Assembly: GCA_041665785.1 (NCBI GenBank)
Contig: JBAYIE010000003.1
Span: 1 to 64,000, forward strand
DNA length: 64,000 nucleotides
Reading direction: 5' to 3'
From: JBAYIE01 sp041665785
GTDB taxonomy: Bacteria; Bacteroidota; Bacteroidia; UKL13-3
Below, piece after piece: positions 9,029-17,002 of the stretch. The notes under the pieces were generated by a model that did no database searches, was not told where the DNA came from, and saw nothing but the letters and a program-made list of their open reading frames with translations. How positions within the stretch are numbered: position 1 is the stretch's first letter; each line of letters starts with the position of its first letter. A program made the position numbers and the translations under genes.

Positions 9029-9226
9029 ATGAAAAACGCAGAAATCAGAGAACTGTCGGATAAGGAATTGGTAGCGCGTATCCGTGAAGAGAAGACTCAA
9101 CAAACCAAGTTGAACTTCACACATGCTGTATCGCCTATGGATAATCCGAACAGACTCAAAGAAGTAAAAAAGACGATTGCCCGCTTGCTGACTGAACATA
9201 AAAGAAGACAGATAGCGAATGCTTAA
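9029..9226 (+). CDS. rpmC: 50S ribosomal protein L29
   Basis: Small (65 residues) alpha-helical protein near the tunnel exit. The sequence begins MKNAEIRELSDKELVARI and has the terminal VKKTIARLLTEHKRR helix typical of L29. The gene is in its canonical place between rplP and rpsQ. Confidence 0.95.
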   Translation: MKNAEIRELSDKELVARIREEKTQQTKLNFTHAVSPMDNPNRLKEVKKTIARLLTEHKRRQIANA

Positions 9227-9236
9227 CAATACCAAC

Positions 9237-9515
9237 ATGGAAACAACAGCAACAACAGCAACAACCAGAAATTCGCGTAAGGTCATCATTGGAAAAGTGG
9301 TGAGCAACAAGATGGAGAAAACCATTGTGGTATCCGTTGAACGTAAAGTAATGCACCCGAAATACGGTAAGTTCATTAAAATGACTTCGAAGTTTAAAGC
9401 GCATGACGAGAAAAATGAGTGCGCCATGAACGATATCGTAAAGGTGATGGAGACCCGTCCGATGAGCAAGGACAAAAGATGGAGATTAGTAGAAATCATT
9501 GAAAAAGCCAAGTAA
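9237..9515 (+). CDS. rpsQ: 30S ribosomal protein S17 with a Thr/Ala repeat at the N-terminus
   Basis: S17 is an early-assembly 30S protein. The core RKVIIGKVVSNKMEKTIVVSVER and KYGKFIKMTSKFKAHDE is typical. I choose ATG 9237 (92 residues), because the alternative ATG at 9219 lies inside rpmC. The first residues, METTATTATT, are encoded by an (ACAACAGCA)-like microsatellite, so the N-terminal length could vary between strains by slippage in units of three bases. Confidence 0.95.
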   Translation: METTATTATTRNSRKVIIGKVVSNKMEKTIVVSVERKVMHPKYGKFIKMTSKFKAHDEKNECAMNDIVKVMETRPMSKDKRWRLVEIIEKAK

Positions 9516-9517
9516 TC

Positions 9518-9886
9518 ATGATCCAGCAAGAAAGCAGATTAAAAGTAGCCGATAACAGTGGAGCCAAAGAAGTGCTCTGCATCAGGGTGCTCGGTGGAAC
9601 TGCCAGGCGTTATGCCTCGGTAGGCGATAAAATTGTGGTGACCGTTAAGTCGGCAATTCCTCAGGGTGGCGTTAAAAAAGGCGCTGTTTCCAAGGCAGTT
9701 GTTGTGCGCACCAAAAAAGAGATTCGTCGCGCCGATGGATCGTATATCCGTTTCGACGACAATTCCTGTGTGCTGTTAAATGCCCAGGACGAGCCCCGCG
9801 CTACCCGTATATTCGGGCCGGTTGCCCGCGAATTGCGTGAGAAACAATTTATGAAAATCGTATCATTAGCCCCGGAGGTATTGTAA
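9518..9886 (+). CDS. rplN: 50S ribosomal protein L14
   Basis: L14 lies at the subunit interface. The 122-residue product starts MIQQESRLKVADNSGAKEV and has VKKGAVSKAVVVRTKKEIRR and the end EPRATRIFGPVARELRE, all diagnostic. Only 2 nt separate it from rpsQ and 1 nt from rplX. Confidence 0.98.
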   Translation: MIQQESRLKVADNSGAKEVLCIRVLGGTARRYASVGDKIVVTVKSAIPQGGVKKGAVSKAVVVRTKKEIRRADGSYIRFDDNSCVLLNAQDEPRATRIFGPVARELREKQFMKIVSLAPEVL

Positions 9887-9887
9887 T

Positions 9888-10226
9888 ATGGAAAGGAAAT
9901 TCAACACACAACCTAAACTGAAGATCCGCAAAGGAGATATGGTGCAGGTAATTGCCGGAGACGATAAAGGCAAAAAAGGACGCGTGCTGGAAGTAATCAG
10001 CGAAACAAACCGCGTACTGGTAGAAGGTATCAATATAGTGAGCCGTCATACCAAACCCAATGCGCAAAATCAACAGGGCGGAATCATCAAGAAAGAAGCT
10101 CCGTTGAATATCTCGAATGTAAAAGTTCTGGATAAAGGTGGCAAAGCTACCCGCGTGGGACGTAAATTAAACGACGCCGGAAAACTGGTGCGTTATTCAA
10201 AAAAATCAGGAGAGGTAATTGACTAA
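9888..10226 (+). CDS. rplX: 50S ribosomal protein L24
   Basis: L24 initiates 50S assembly. The 112-residue product contains a KOW motif (KIRKGDMVQVIAGDDKGKKG) and the segment VSRHTKPNAQNQQGGIIKKE. The stop (10224-10226) is 4 nt upstream of the preferred rplE start. Confidence 0.97.
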   Translation: MERKFNTQPKLKIRKGDMVQVIAGDDKGKKGRVLEVISETNRVLVEGINIVSRHTKPNAQNQQGGIIKKEAPLNISNVKVLDKGGKATRVGRKLNDAGKLVRYSKKSGEVID

Positions 10227-10230
10227 GAAT

Positions 10231-10782
10231 ATGTATAGCCCAAGGTTAAAAGAAACATACCAGAAGAGCATTGTTCCGGCTATGAAAGAGAAGTTCGGAT
10301 ACAAAAACGTAATGCAAATCCCCAAACTGACCAAGATTTGTCTGAATCAGGGTGTGGGTGCAGCCGTTGCTGATAAAAAACTGGTGGATCAGGCCGTTGA
10401 AGAGATGTCGACCATCTCCGGACAACGCGCCGTTCCGACAAAATCAAAAAAGGCGATCTCTAATTTTAAATTGCGTGAAGATCTTCCTATCGGGGCCCGT
10501 GTGACCCTGCGTGGCGACCGGATGTATGAATTCCTCGACCGTTTGGTTGCGGTTTCCCTGCCCCGTGTACGTGACTTCGCCGGTTTGAACGAAAAAGGAT
10601 TCGATGGTCGTGGAAATTACACCATGGGTGTAACCGAGCAGATCATTTTCCCGGAAATCGTGATCGACAAAGTGAACCGTATCAATGGTATGGATATCAC
10701 GTTTGTAACTACCGCCAACAGCGATGAGGAGTGCTTAGAACTCCTGAAAGAATTTGGATTACCATTTAAAAATCAGCAATAA
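10231..10782 (+). CDS. rplE: 50S ribosomal protein L5
   Basis: L5 binds 5S rRNA in the central protuberance. I use ATG 10231 (183 residues, MYSPRLKETYQKS...), not the in-frame TTG at 10219 that overlaps rplX. KITKICLN-type segment (PKLTKICLNQGVG), GARVTLRGDRMYEFLDRL and TTANSDEECLELLKEFG mark the family. The stop overlaps the rpsN start by one base (TAATG). Confidence 0.97.
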   Translation: MYSPRLKETYQKSIVPAMKEKFGYKNVMQIPKLTKICLNQGVGAAVADKKLVDQAVEEMSTISGQRAVPTKSKKAISNFKLREDLPIGARVTLRGDRMYEFLDRLVAVSLPRVRDFAGLNEKGFDGRGNYTMGVTEQIIFPEIVIDKVNRINGMDITFVTTANSDEECLELLKEFGLPFKNQQ

Positions 10783-11051
10783 TGGCTAAAGAATCAGTAA
10801 AAGCACGCCAGCGCAAAAGAGAAAAAATGGTGGCACAATATGCTACCAAACGTGAAGCTTTGAAAAAAGCAGGCGATTATCTTGGGCTGCAAAAGCTACC
10901 CCGGAACGCATCACCGGTACGGTTGAAAAACCGTTGTAAACTTACCGGTCGTCCGAAAGGATACATGCGCGATTTTGGCATCTGCCGGAATCAGTTCCGC
11001 GAATTGGCCTCTATGGGAAAAATCCCCGGAGTAACCAAGTCGAGCTGGTAA
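10782..11051 (+). CDS. rpsN: 30S ribosomal protein S14 (zinc-free type)
   Basis: S14 is a head protein of the 30S. At 89 residues, with NRCKLTGRPKGYMRDFGICRN but without the CxxC-x12-CxxC zinc ribbon, it is the long zinc-independent form. Start overlaps the rplE stop by 1 nt, implying translational coupling. It is followed by the longest gap in the cluster (144 nt). Confidence 0.97.
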   Translation: MAKESVKARQRKREKMVAQYATKREALKKAGDYLGLQKLPRNASPVRLKNRCKLTGRPKGYMRDFGICRNQFRELASMGKIPGVTKSSW

Positions 11052-11109
11052 GCAGCAGAGCAGGAACAAAAAATATCGGGGTGCCGATGCGGAATTCAAA
11101 TAAATCCCG

Positions 11110-11117
11110 TATTTTCG
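11110..11117 (+). promoter_or_regulatory. Possible internal promoter element before rpsH
   Basis: TATTTTCG followed by CGC is a TAnnTTCG variant of the Bacteroidota -7 element, in the 144-nt gap between rpsN and rpsH. No TTG is found at the expected -33 distance, so the case is weak. The gap also contains GCCGG (11146-) and CCGGC (~11174-) that could pair in the leader. Confidence 0.25.
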
Positions 11118-11195
11118 CGCCCTCTTTATCAAATAGTATGAACTTAGCCGGAAAGAGTGCCCTTGGCTTACTACCGGCGAGAAAAAAGAAAAATT

Positions 11196-11594
11196 ATGAC
11201 AGATCCAATAGCAGATTACTTAACAAGGTTACGTAATGCGATCAAGGCCAACCATCGCATCGTTGAAATTCCTTCTTCTAACCTGAAGAAAGAGATCACA
11301 AAAGTGCTCTTCGAAAAAGGCTATATCCTCAACTACAAGTTCGAAGATGTGGCCAATCACCAGGGAGTTATCAAAATTGCCCTGAAGTACCACCCGGTTA
11401 CCAAAACCCCGGCCATCAAAAAATTAGAGCGTATCAGTACTCCTGGTTTACGTAAGTATACCGGTGTAACTACATTGCCTAAGGTTATTAACGGACTGGG
11501 CGTGGCGATTGTAACCACTTCTAAAGGCGTTATGTCAGACAAAGAAGCCCGCAAATTGAATGTTGGGGGCGAAGTTTTATGTTACGTTTATTAA
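11196..11594 (+). CDS. rpsH: 30S ribosomal protein S8
   Basis: S8 binds 16S helix 21 and organises the central domain. The start is ATG 11196 (MTDPIADYLTRLRNAI), the conserved S8 N-terminus; an in-frame GTG at 11157 would add 13 residues without family support. The C-terminus GVMSDKEARKLNVGGEVLCYVY is typical. 132 residues. It is preceded by a 144-nt gap, unusual for this cluster, and followed after 19 nt by rplF. Confidence 0.97.
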   Translation: MTDPIADYLTRLRNAIKANHRIVEIPSSNLKKEITKVLFEKGYILNYKFEDVANHQGVIKIALKYHPVTKTPAIKKLERISTPGLRKYTGVTTLPKVINGLGVAIVTTSKGVMSDKEARKLNVGGEVLCYVY

Positions 11595-11613
11595 TCAATA
11601 GGAGGAACAGTAC

Positions 11614-12168
11614 ATGTCACGTATAGGAAAAGCACCCATAAATTTACCCAAGGGCGTTGAAATTAAGGTTTCACCGGCCAATGTGGTAAGCATCAAAGGA
11701 CCTAAAGGCGAATTGCATCAGCAAATCGATCAGGATATAAAAGTAGCGGTAGAAAATGACCACATCGTGGTGAGCCGCCCAACCGAACAAAAGCGTCATA
11801 AAGCCTTGCATGGTTTATACCGCTCATTGCTCAACAATATGGTTTTCGGAGTTACCACCGGATACAAAGTTCGTCAGGAACTGGTAGGTGTGGGTTACAA
11901 AGCCGCTAATAACGGTAATGTACTCGATCTGATTCTGGGATATTCCCACCATGTATATTTCGAGATTCCAAAAGAACTCGTAGTTAAAACCGAACAGGAA
12001 AAGGGTAAAAACCCGATTATCACTCTGGAAGGTTGCGACAAACAATTAATCGGACAGGTAGCGGCTAAGATCCGCAGTTTACGTAAACCTGAACCGTACA
12101 AAGGAAAAGGTATCAAGTTTGAAGGTGAAGTGCTTCGCAGAAAAGCAGGTAAAACAGCTTCTAAATAA
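11614..12168 (+). CDS. rplF: 50S ribosomal protein L6
   Basis: L6 lies near the sarcin-ricin loop and factor-binding site. The 184-residue product begins MSRIGKAPINLPKGVEIKV and ends with RKPEPYKGKGIKFEGEVLRR, the family signature. An AGGAGG-like stretch (ataggaggaaca) precedes the start, one of very few Shine-Dalgarno-like sequences in the window. Confidence 0.97.
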   Translation: MSRIGKAPINLPKGVEIKVSPANVVSIKGPKGELHQQIDQDIKVAVENDHIVVSRPTEQKRHKALHGLYRSLLNNMVFGVTTGYKVRQELVGVGYKAANNGNVLDLILGYSHHVYFEIPKELVVKTEQEKGKNPIITLEGCDKQLIGQVAAKIRSLRKPEPYKGKGIKFEGEVLRRKAGKTASK

Positions 12169-12180
12169 TATTATACGACT

Positions 12181-12531
12181 ATGGCAGTACTTAAAAAACT
12201 TGCAAGAAGAGCTAAAATCAAGAAGGGCGTTCGTAGCCGTGTGTTTGGTACACCCGAGAAACCCCGCATGTCTGTTTTCCGCAGCAACAATGAAATCTAC
12301 GTTCAACTGATTGACGATGTGCATAGCAAAACGCTTGTTTCCGCAACATCTAAAAAAGTAACCGATAAGATCAACAAAACAGCAAAATCTGCTATCGTTG
12401 GAAAAGAAGTGGCTGAAAAAGCACTTCAGGCAGGTATCACTACCGTGGTATTTGACCGCAACGGTTATCTCTTTCACGGCCGTGTGAAAAGCCTGGCCGA
12501 TGCAGCAAGAGAAGGTGGTTTGCAATTCTAA
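12181..12531 (+). CDS. rplR: 50S ribosomal protein L18
   Basis: L18 binds 5S rRNA with L5. The 116-residue product has KKGVRSRVFGTPEKPRMSVF and the end DRNGYLFHGRVKSLADAARE. Gap of 12 nt to rplF, 18 nt to rpsE. Confidence 0.97.
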   Translation: MAVLKKLARRAKIKKGVRSRVFGTPEKPRMSVFRSNNEIYVQLIDDVHSKTLVSATSKKVTDKINKTAKSAIVGKEVAEKALQAGITTVVFDRNGYLFHGRVKSLADAAREGGLQF

Positions 12532-12549
12532 TTTATTAAGAACAAGATT

Positions 12550-13068
12550 ATGTCAACAGCAAACGTAAAAAGAGTAAAAACAAGCGATATAGAATTAAAA
12601 GAGCGCGTGGTATCGATCAACCGGGTTGCGAAAGTAACCAAAGGCGGACGTACCTTCAGCTTCTCGGCGCTGGTTGTGGTAGGTGATGGAAACGGTATCG
12701 TTGGATACGGATTGGGTAAAGCCAATGAAGTAACTGATGCCATTTCTAAAGGAGTAGATGATGCAAAGAAAAACCTGGTAAAAGTACCGGTATTGAAAGG
12801 TACAGTTCCGCACGATCAATTGGGTAAATACGGCGGAGGCCGTGTGTTCCTGAAGCCTGCGGCACATGGTACTGGTGTAATTGCAGGTGGTGCGATGCGT
12901 GCCGTTCTGGAAAGTGCCGGAATCACCGATGTACTTGCAAAATCAAAAGGTTCGTCAAACCCACACAACGTGGTGAAGGCAACCATTGATGCCCTGTTAA
13001 GTATGCGCGATGCATTTACAGTGGCTCAACACAGAGGTATTGGATTGAAGAAAGTTTTTAATGGTTAA
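12550..13068 (+). CDS. rpsE: 30S ribosomal protein S5
   Basis: S5 is at the mRNA entry site and influences accuracy. The double-stranded RNA-binding-like N-terminal domain (VTKGGRTFSFSALVVVGDG) and C-terminal GTGVIAGGAMRAVLESAGI segment are present. 172 residues. It is followed after 4 nt by rpmD. Confidence 0.97.
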   Translation: MSTANVKRVKTSDIELKERVVSINRVAKVTKGGRTFSFSALVVVGDGNGIVGYGLGKANEVTDAISKGVDDAKKNLVKVPVLKGTVPHDQLGKYGGGRVFLKPAAHGTGVIAGGAMRAVLESAGITDVLAKSKGSSNPHNVVKATIDALLSMRDAFTVAQHRGIGLKKVFNG

Positions 13069-13072
13069 TAAG

Positions 13073-13252
13073 ATGGCAAAGGTTAAAATTACACAAATAA
13101 AGAGCGTTATCGACCGTCCGGAAGGACAGAAAAGAACGGTACGTGCCCTCGGTTTTACTAAAATGCACCAGACCATTGAAAAGGAAAATACTCCGCAAAT
13201 TGCCGGTATGATCCGTCAGGTAGCCCACCTGTTGAAAGTTGAAACGATTTAA
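13073..13252 (+). CDS. rpmD: 50S ribosomal protein L30
   Basis: Small (59 residues) 50S protein with the signature VKITQIKSVIDRPEGQKRT and RALGFTKMHQT. ATG 13073 is chosen; the ATG at 13061 lies inside the end of rpsE. Canonical position between rpsE and rplO. Confidence 0.95.
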   Translation: MAKVKITQIKSVIDRPEGQKRTVRALGFTKMHQTIEKENTPQIAGMIRQVAHLLKVETI

Positions 13253-13276
13253 CGACTGAATAAACGAAGTTAACAC

Positions 13277-13726
13277 ATGAAATTGCATACATTAAAACCG
13301 GCAGCCGGTTCAACCCACAGAGAAGGAAAACGCATCGGACGCGGACAAGGGTCCGGTAAAGGCGGAACCGCAACCCGTGGTCATAAAGGTGCCGGATCAC
13401 GTTCTGGTACTTCTACCAAACGTGGATTTGAAGGTGGTCAAATGCCTTTATACCGTCGCGTTCCTAAGTTCGGTTTTAAAAACCTGAACCGTATTGAATA
13501 TACCGGAATCAACCTGGACCGTATTCAGGAATTGGTTGAATCCAAAGGGATCAACACATTCGATATGGAAACGTTTGTGAAAAACGGTCTGGCTAACAAA
13601 CGGGATAAAATTAAAGTATTGGGAAGAGGTGAGTTGAAAGCTACTGTAAATGTGACAGCACATGCCTTCTCGGAAACAGCAATGAAGGCGATTGAAGCAG
13701 TTGGTGGAACAGCTACTAAAATCTAA
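13277..13726 (+). CDS. rplO: 50S ribosomal protein L15
   Basis: L15 is a late assembly protein of the 50S. The 149-residue product has the Gly/Arg-rich N-terminal extension (HREGKRIGRGQGSGKGGTA) and the globular C-terminal domain (VLGRGELKATVNVTAHAFSE). It lies 8 nt before secY. Confidence 0.97.
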   Translation: MKLHTLKPAAGSTHREGKRIGRGQGSGKGGTATRGHKGAGSRSGTSTKRGFEGGQMPLYRRVPKFGFKNLNRIEYTGINLDRIQELVESKGINTFDMETFVKNGLANKRDKIKVLGRGELKATVNVTAHAFSETAMKAIEAVGGTATKI

Positions 13727-13734
13727 GCTCACGC

Positions 13735-15093
13735 ATGAACAAACTCATTGAAACAATAAAGAACATCTACCGGATCGAAGAGCTTCGTTATAAGCTCATG
13801 ATCACTTTCTGGATGTTGCTGATCTACCGTTTTGGTACCTATGTTACCTTGCCGGGTGTGGATCCGAACATGCTGGAAGGTTCAGCCAAACAGGCTTCCG
13901 GTGGTATTTTCGGCCTCATCAACATGTTTGCCGGTGGTGCATTCGGACGTGGTTCGATTTTCGCCCTGGGTATCATGCCTTATATTTCGGCATCTATCGT
14001 GGTTCAATTATTAACCATGGCCGTTCCTACTTTCCAGAAAATGCAGAAAGAAGGAGAAGACGGACGTCGAAAGATTAACCAGATTACCCGCTATCTGACT
14101 ATCATTATTACCGCCGTTCAGTCGGTGGGATTCTTAATCAACCTGAAATCTGAAAACCCTGCTGCGATTATTTCCAATATTGCCGGTTCGGGAGTATCCG
14201 ATTTTATGTTCATGTTTACCTCCATCGTTATCCTTACTGCAAGTACCATGTTTGTACTATGGTTAGGTGAGCGTATTACCGATAAAGGTATCGGAAACGG
14301 AGTTTCCCTGATCATTATGATCGGTATTATTGCCCGTTTGCCTTTTGCTTTCTGGGATGAATTCAAGTTTAAACTTACTGAATCGGGTGGTGGACTGGTT
14401 ATTTTCCTTGTTGAAATTGCGGCCTTGTTTGCCATTGTCATGGGGGTTATTATGCTCGTCCAGGGTACCCGAAAGATTCCTGTACAATACGCCAAACGGA
14501 TCGTTGGAAACCGTCAGTACGGAGGAGTACGTCAGTATATCCCCTTAAAAGTAAATGCAGCCGGAGTTATGCCTATCATCTTTGCGCAAGCCCTGATGTT
14601 TATTCCATCAACGGTAGCTCAGTTTTTTCCGGATTATGAAAGCATGCAGGGTGTAGTATCAACCTTCATCAATCCGGCATCGTTTGGCTACAACCTTACT
14701 TTTGCCGTGCTCATTATTCTGTTTACCTATTTCTACACCGCCATTGCCGTAAATCCGGTACAAATTGCGGATGATATGAAGCGAAACGGTGGTTTCATTC
14801 CGGGAATTAAACCGGGAAAAGCCACTTCCAGCTTTATCGATAATGTAATGTCGAGAATTACTTTCCCGGGTTCTATTTTCCTTGCCATCGTGGCTATTTT
14901 GCCATCCCTGGCCGGGGTAATGAACATCAACAGTCAGTTTGCCCAGTTTTATGGGGGAACATCCCTGTTGATCCTTGTTGGAGTAGTTTTGGACACCCTG
15001 CAGCAAATTGAAAGTCACCTGTTGATGCGTCACTACGACGGACTGATGAAATCAGGCCGTATAAAGGGCCGCACAGCAGTAGGAGCAGCTTAA
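13735..15093 (+). CDS. secY: Protein translocase subunit SecY
   Basis: SecY is the channel of the Sec translocon in the inner membrane. The 452-residue protein shows about ten hydrophobic helices, the plug-region segment with GGAFGRGSIFALGIMPYISA, the conserved KRIVGNRQYGGVRQYIPLK loop and the C-terminal SHLLMRHYDGLMK. It lies in its usual place at the end of the spc operon and exports, among others, the T9SS cargos in this window. Confidence 0.98.
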   Translation: MNKLIETIKNIYRIEELRYKLMITFWMLLIYRFGTYVTLPGVDPNMLEGSAKQASGGIFGLINMFAGGAFGRGSIFALGIMPYISASIVVQLLTMAVPTFQKMQKEGEDGRRKINQITRYLTIIITAVQSVGFLINLKSENPAAIISNIAGSGVSDFMFMFTSIVILTASTMFVLWLGERITDKGIGNGVSLIIMIGIIARLPFAFWDEFKFKLTESGGGLVIFLVEIAALFAIVMGVIMLVQGTRKIPVQYAKRIVGNRQYGGVRQYIPLKVNAAGVMPIIFAQALMFIPSTVAQFFPDYESMQGVVSTFINPASFGYNLTFAVLIILFTYFYTAIAVNPVQIADDMKRNGGFIPGIKPGKATSSFIDNVMSRITFPGSIFLAIVAILPSLAGVMNINSQFAQFYGGTSLLILVGVVLDTLQQIESHLLMRHYDGLMKSGRIKGRTAVGAA

Positions 15094-15100
15094 ATATGTT

Positions 15101-15130
15101 TTGTAAATAACAGATCTTAACCTATTTTTG
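15101..15130 (+). promoter_or_regulatory. Promoter upstream of infA
   Basis: TTG (15101-15103), a 19-nt spacer and TATTTTTG (15123-15130) match the Bacteroidota consensus exactly. It begins 7 nt after the secY stop, 17 nt before the infA ATG, so the infA-rplQ part can be transcribed independently of the rest of the cluster. Confidence 0.6.
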
Positions 15131-15146
15131 CAGCCCCAATAAAAGT

Positions 15147-15365
15147 ATGTCGAAACAATCGCTGATAAAACAAGACGGAGTCATAACTGAATCTTTGTCA
15201 AACGCAATGTTCAGAGTCCGCCTTGAGAATGGTCACGAGATTATCGCCCATATTTCCGGTAAAATGCGTATGCATTATATCAAAATATTACCCGGTGATA
15301 AGATTTCGGTGGAGATGTCGCCATACGATTTGTCGAAAGGAAGAATTATATACAGGTACAAATAA
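15147..15365 (+). CDS. infA: Translation initiation factor IF-1
   Basis: IF-1 binds the A site of the 30S subunit during initiation. The 72-residue protein is a single S1/OB fold (GVITESLSNAMFRVRLENGH, LPGDKISVEMSPYDLSKGRI). It is preceded by a consensus promoter and followed by rpmJ after 57 nt; that gap contains a small inverted repeat (GAAAC...GTTTC around 15370-15390). Confidence 0.97.
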   Translation: MSKQSLIKQDGVITESLSNAMFRVRLENGHEIIAHISGKMRMHYIKILPGDKISVEMSPYDLSKGRIIYRYK

Positions 15366-15422
15366 CAGAAACGAAGCATAGCAAGTTTCGATGGACCGAA
15401 GAAAGAGATAAAAAAGTAACAC

Positions 15423-15539
15423 ATGAAAATAAGAGCATCTGTTAAGAAGCGCAGTGAAGACTGCATCATTGTTAAACGTCACGGGAGAGTGTACGTGATA
15501 AACAAGAAGAATCCGAAATTTAAACAACGTCAAGGTTAA
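15423..15539 (+). CDS. rpmJ: 50S ribosomal protein L36, zinc-ligand-deficient
   Basis: Only 38 residues (MKIRASVKKRSEDC ... NPKFKQRQG). L36 normally holds zinc with Cys11, Cys14, Cys27 and a His near position 32-33. Here position 11 is Ser, 27 is Asn and 33 is Phe; only Cys14 remains, so this is a C-minus form that should not need zinc. It lies between infA and rpsM (9 nt), the canonical place. Confidence 0.95.
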   Translation: MKIRASVKKRSEDCIIVKRHGRVYVINKKNPKFKQRQG

Positions 15540-15548
15540 TAAGAAATT

Positions 15549-15926
15549 ATGGCACGTATATCAGGTATTGATTTACCAAAGAACAAACGGGGTGATATTG
15601 GACTCACCTATATTTTCGGAATCGGTCGTTCAACCGCAGTGGCTATTCTGAACGAAAGTGGAGTGGAACTGGCCAAGAAAGTACAGGACTGGAACGACGA
15701 TGATTTGAATAAAATCCGTAAGTATATTACCGATCATGTATTGGTAGAAGGGGAATTGCGTTCAGAAAAACAATTGAACATAAAGCGTTTGATGGATATT
15801 GGTTGTTACCGTGGATTGAGGCACCGTAAAGGGTTGCCGGTTCGTGGTCAGCGTACCCGTACCAATTCACGTACCCGTAAAGGAAAACGTAAGACAGTTG
15901 CAGGTAAGAAAAAAGTGACTAAGTAA
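15549..15926 (+). CDS. rpsM: 30S ribosomal protein S13
   Basis: S13 contacts the P-site tRNA and forms intersubunit bridges. The 125-residue product begins MARISGIDLPKNKRG and has GCYRGLRHRKGLPVRGQRT with a basic tail. First of the alpha-operon genes. Confidence 0.97.
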   Translation: MARISGIDLPKNKRGDIGLTYIFGIGRSTAVAILNESGVELAKKVQDWNDDDLNKIRKYITDHVLVEGELRSEKQLNIKRLMDIGCYRGLRHRKGLPVRGQRTRTNSRTRKGKRKTVAGKKKVTK

Positions 15927-15946
15927 TCAGTAAGTAATCAAGTAAA

Positions 15947-16348
15947 ATGGCAGCGAATACTTCAGGTGCTAAGAAAGTTAGCAAGAAAAGGAATGTAGCA
16001 ATTGACTCTACCGGACAGGTACATATCAAGGCTACGTTCAATAATGTGATTATCTCCATCACCAACAGCAAAGGTCAGGTGATCAGCTGGGCTTCGGCAG
16101 GAAAAATGGGATTCAGGGGTTCTAAGAAAAATACGCCGTATGCAGCTCAAACTGCAGCGTCGGATTGTGCTAAAGTAGCCGTTGATCTGGGTCTTAAGAA
16201 AGTGGATGTGTTTGTAAAAGGACCAGGCTCAGGCCGCGACTCTGCTATCCGTACCCTGGCCATTGCCGGACTGGAAGTAATGTCGATCCGCGATATTACC
16301 CCGATGCCACACAACGGCTGTCGCCCACCAAAAAGCAGGAGAGTATAA
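15947..16348 (+). CDS. rpsK: 30S ribosomal protein S11
   Basis: S11 lies on the 30S platform near the mRNA exit. The 133-residue product contains HIKATFNNVIISITNSKGQV, GPGSGRDSAIRTLA and the C-terminal DITPMPHNGCRPPKSRRV signature. 20 nt after rpsM. Confidence 0.97.
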   Translation: MAANTSGAKKVSKKRNVAIDSTGQVHIKATFNNVIISITNSKGQVISWASAGKMGFRGSKKNTPYAAQTAASDCAKVAVDLGLKKVDVFVKGPGSGRDSAIRTLAIAGLEVMSIRDITPMPHNGCRPPKSRRV

Positions 16349-16370
16349 TTTTTTATAAACAAGATTTAGC

Positions 16371-16979
16371 ATGGCAAGATATATAGGACCAAAAACCAAG
16401 ATCGCTAGAAGGTTTAAAGAGCCGATCTTCGGACCCGATAAGGTATTCGAAAAAAGAAATTTCCCTCCGGGACAACATGGCAATTCGCGCAGAAGAACTA
16501 AGCTGACAGAATATGCCATTCAGTTATCGGAAAAACAAAAAGCAAAATATACCTACGGAGTGTTGGAACGTCAGTTCTACAAAACATTTGAAGAGGCATC
16601 CCGCAAAAAAGGAATCACTGGTGAAAACCTGTTGAAATACCTCGAAGCACGCCTCGACAATACCGTCTACCGCCTGGGTATCGCACCAACCCGTGCAGCT
16701 GCACGTCAGTTGGTATCGCATCGCCATATTACCGTAAATGGTAAAGTGGTGAATATTTCATCCTTCTCGGTTCGTCCGGGTGATGTAGTTGCGGTTCGCG
16801 AAAAATCAAAAACCCTGGAGTCTATTCTGGATGCGGTTAGAACCGGTCATCCACGTAAATTCAACTGGTTGAACTGGGACGAGAAGGCAATGTCTGGTAC
16901 ATTCCTGTCGTATCCTGAAAGAGACCAGATCCCGGAAAATATCAAGGAACAACTCATCGTCGAATTGTATTCTAAATAA
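16371..16979 (+). CDS. rpsD: 30S ribosomal protein S4
   Basis: S4 is a primary 16S-binding protein and, in E. coli, the repressor of the alpha operon. The 202-residue product begins MARYIGPKTKIARRF and holds the S4 RNA-binding domain (RLDNTVYRLGIAPTRAAARQ, HRHITVNGKVVNI). The usual N-terminal zinc cysteines are not evident. Confidence 0.97.
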   Translation: MARYIGPKTKIARRFKEPIFGPDKVFEKRNFPPGQHGNSRRRTKLTEYAIQLSEKQKAKYTYGVLERQFYKTFEEASRKKGITGENLLKYLEARLDNTVYRLGIAPTRAAARQLVSHRHITVNGKVVNISSFSVRPGDVVAVREKSKTLESILDAVRTGHPRKFNWLNWDEKAMSGTFLSYPERDQIPENIKEQLIVELYSK

Positions 16980-17002
16980 TCAATCAATTAATTATAAAAT
17001 AA

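Noticed and set aside
11157..11195. GTG-started extension of rpsH
   Set aside because: The S8 family starts MTDPIADYL at 11196.
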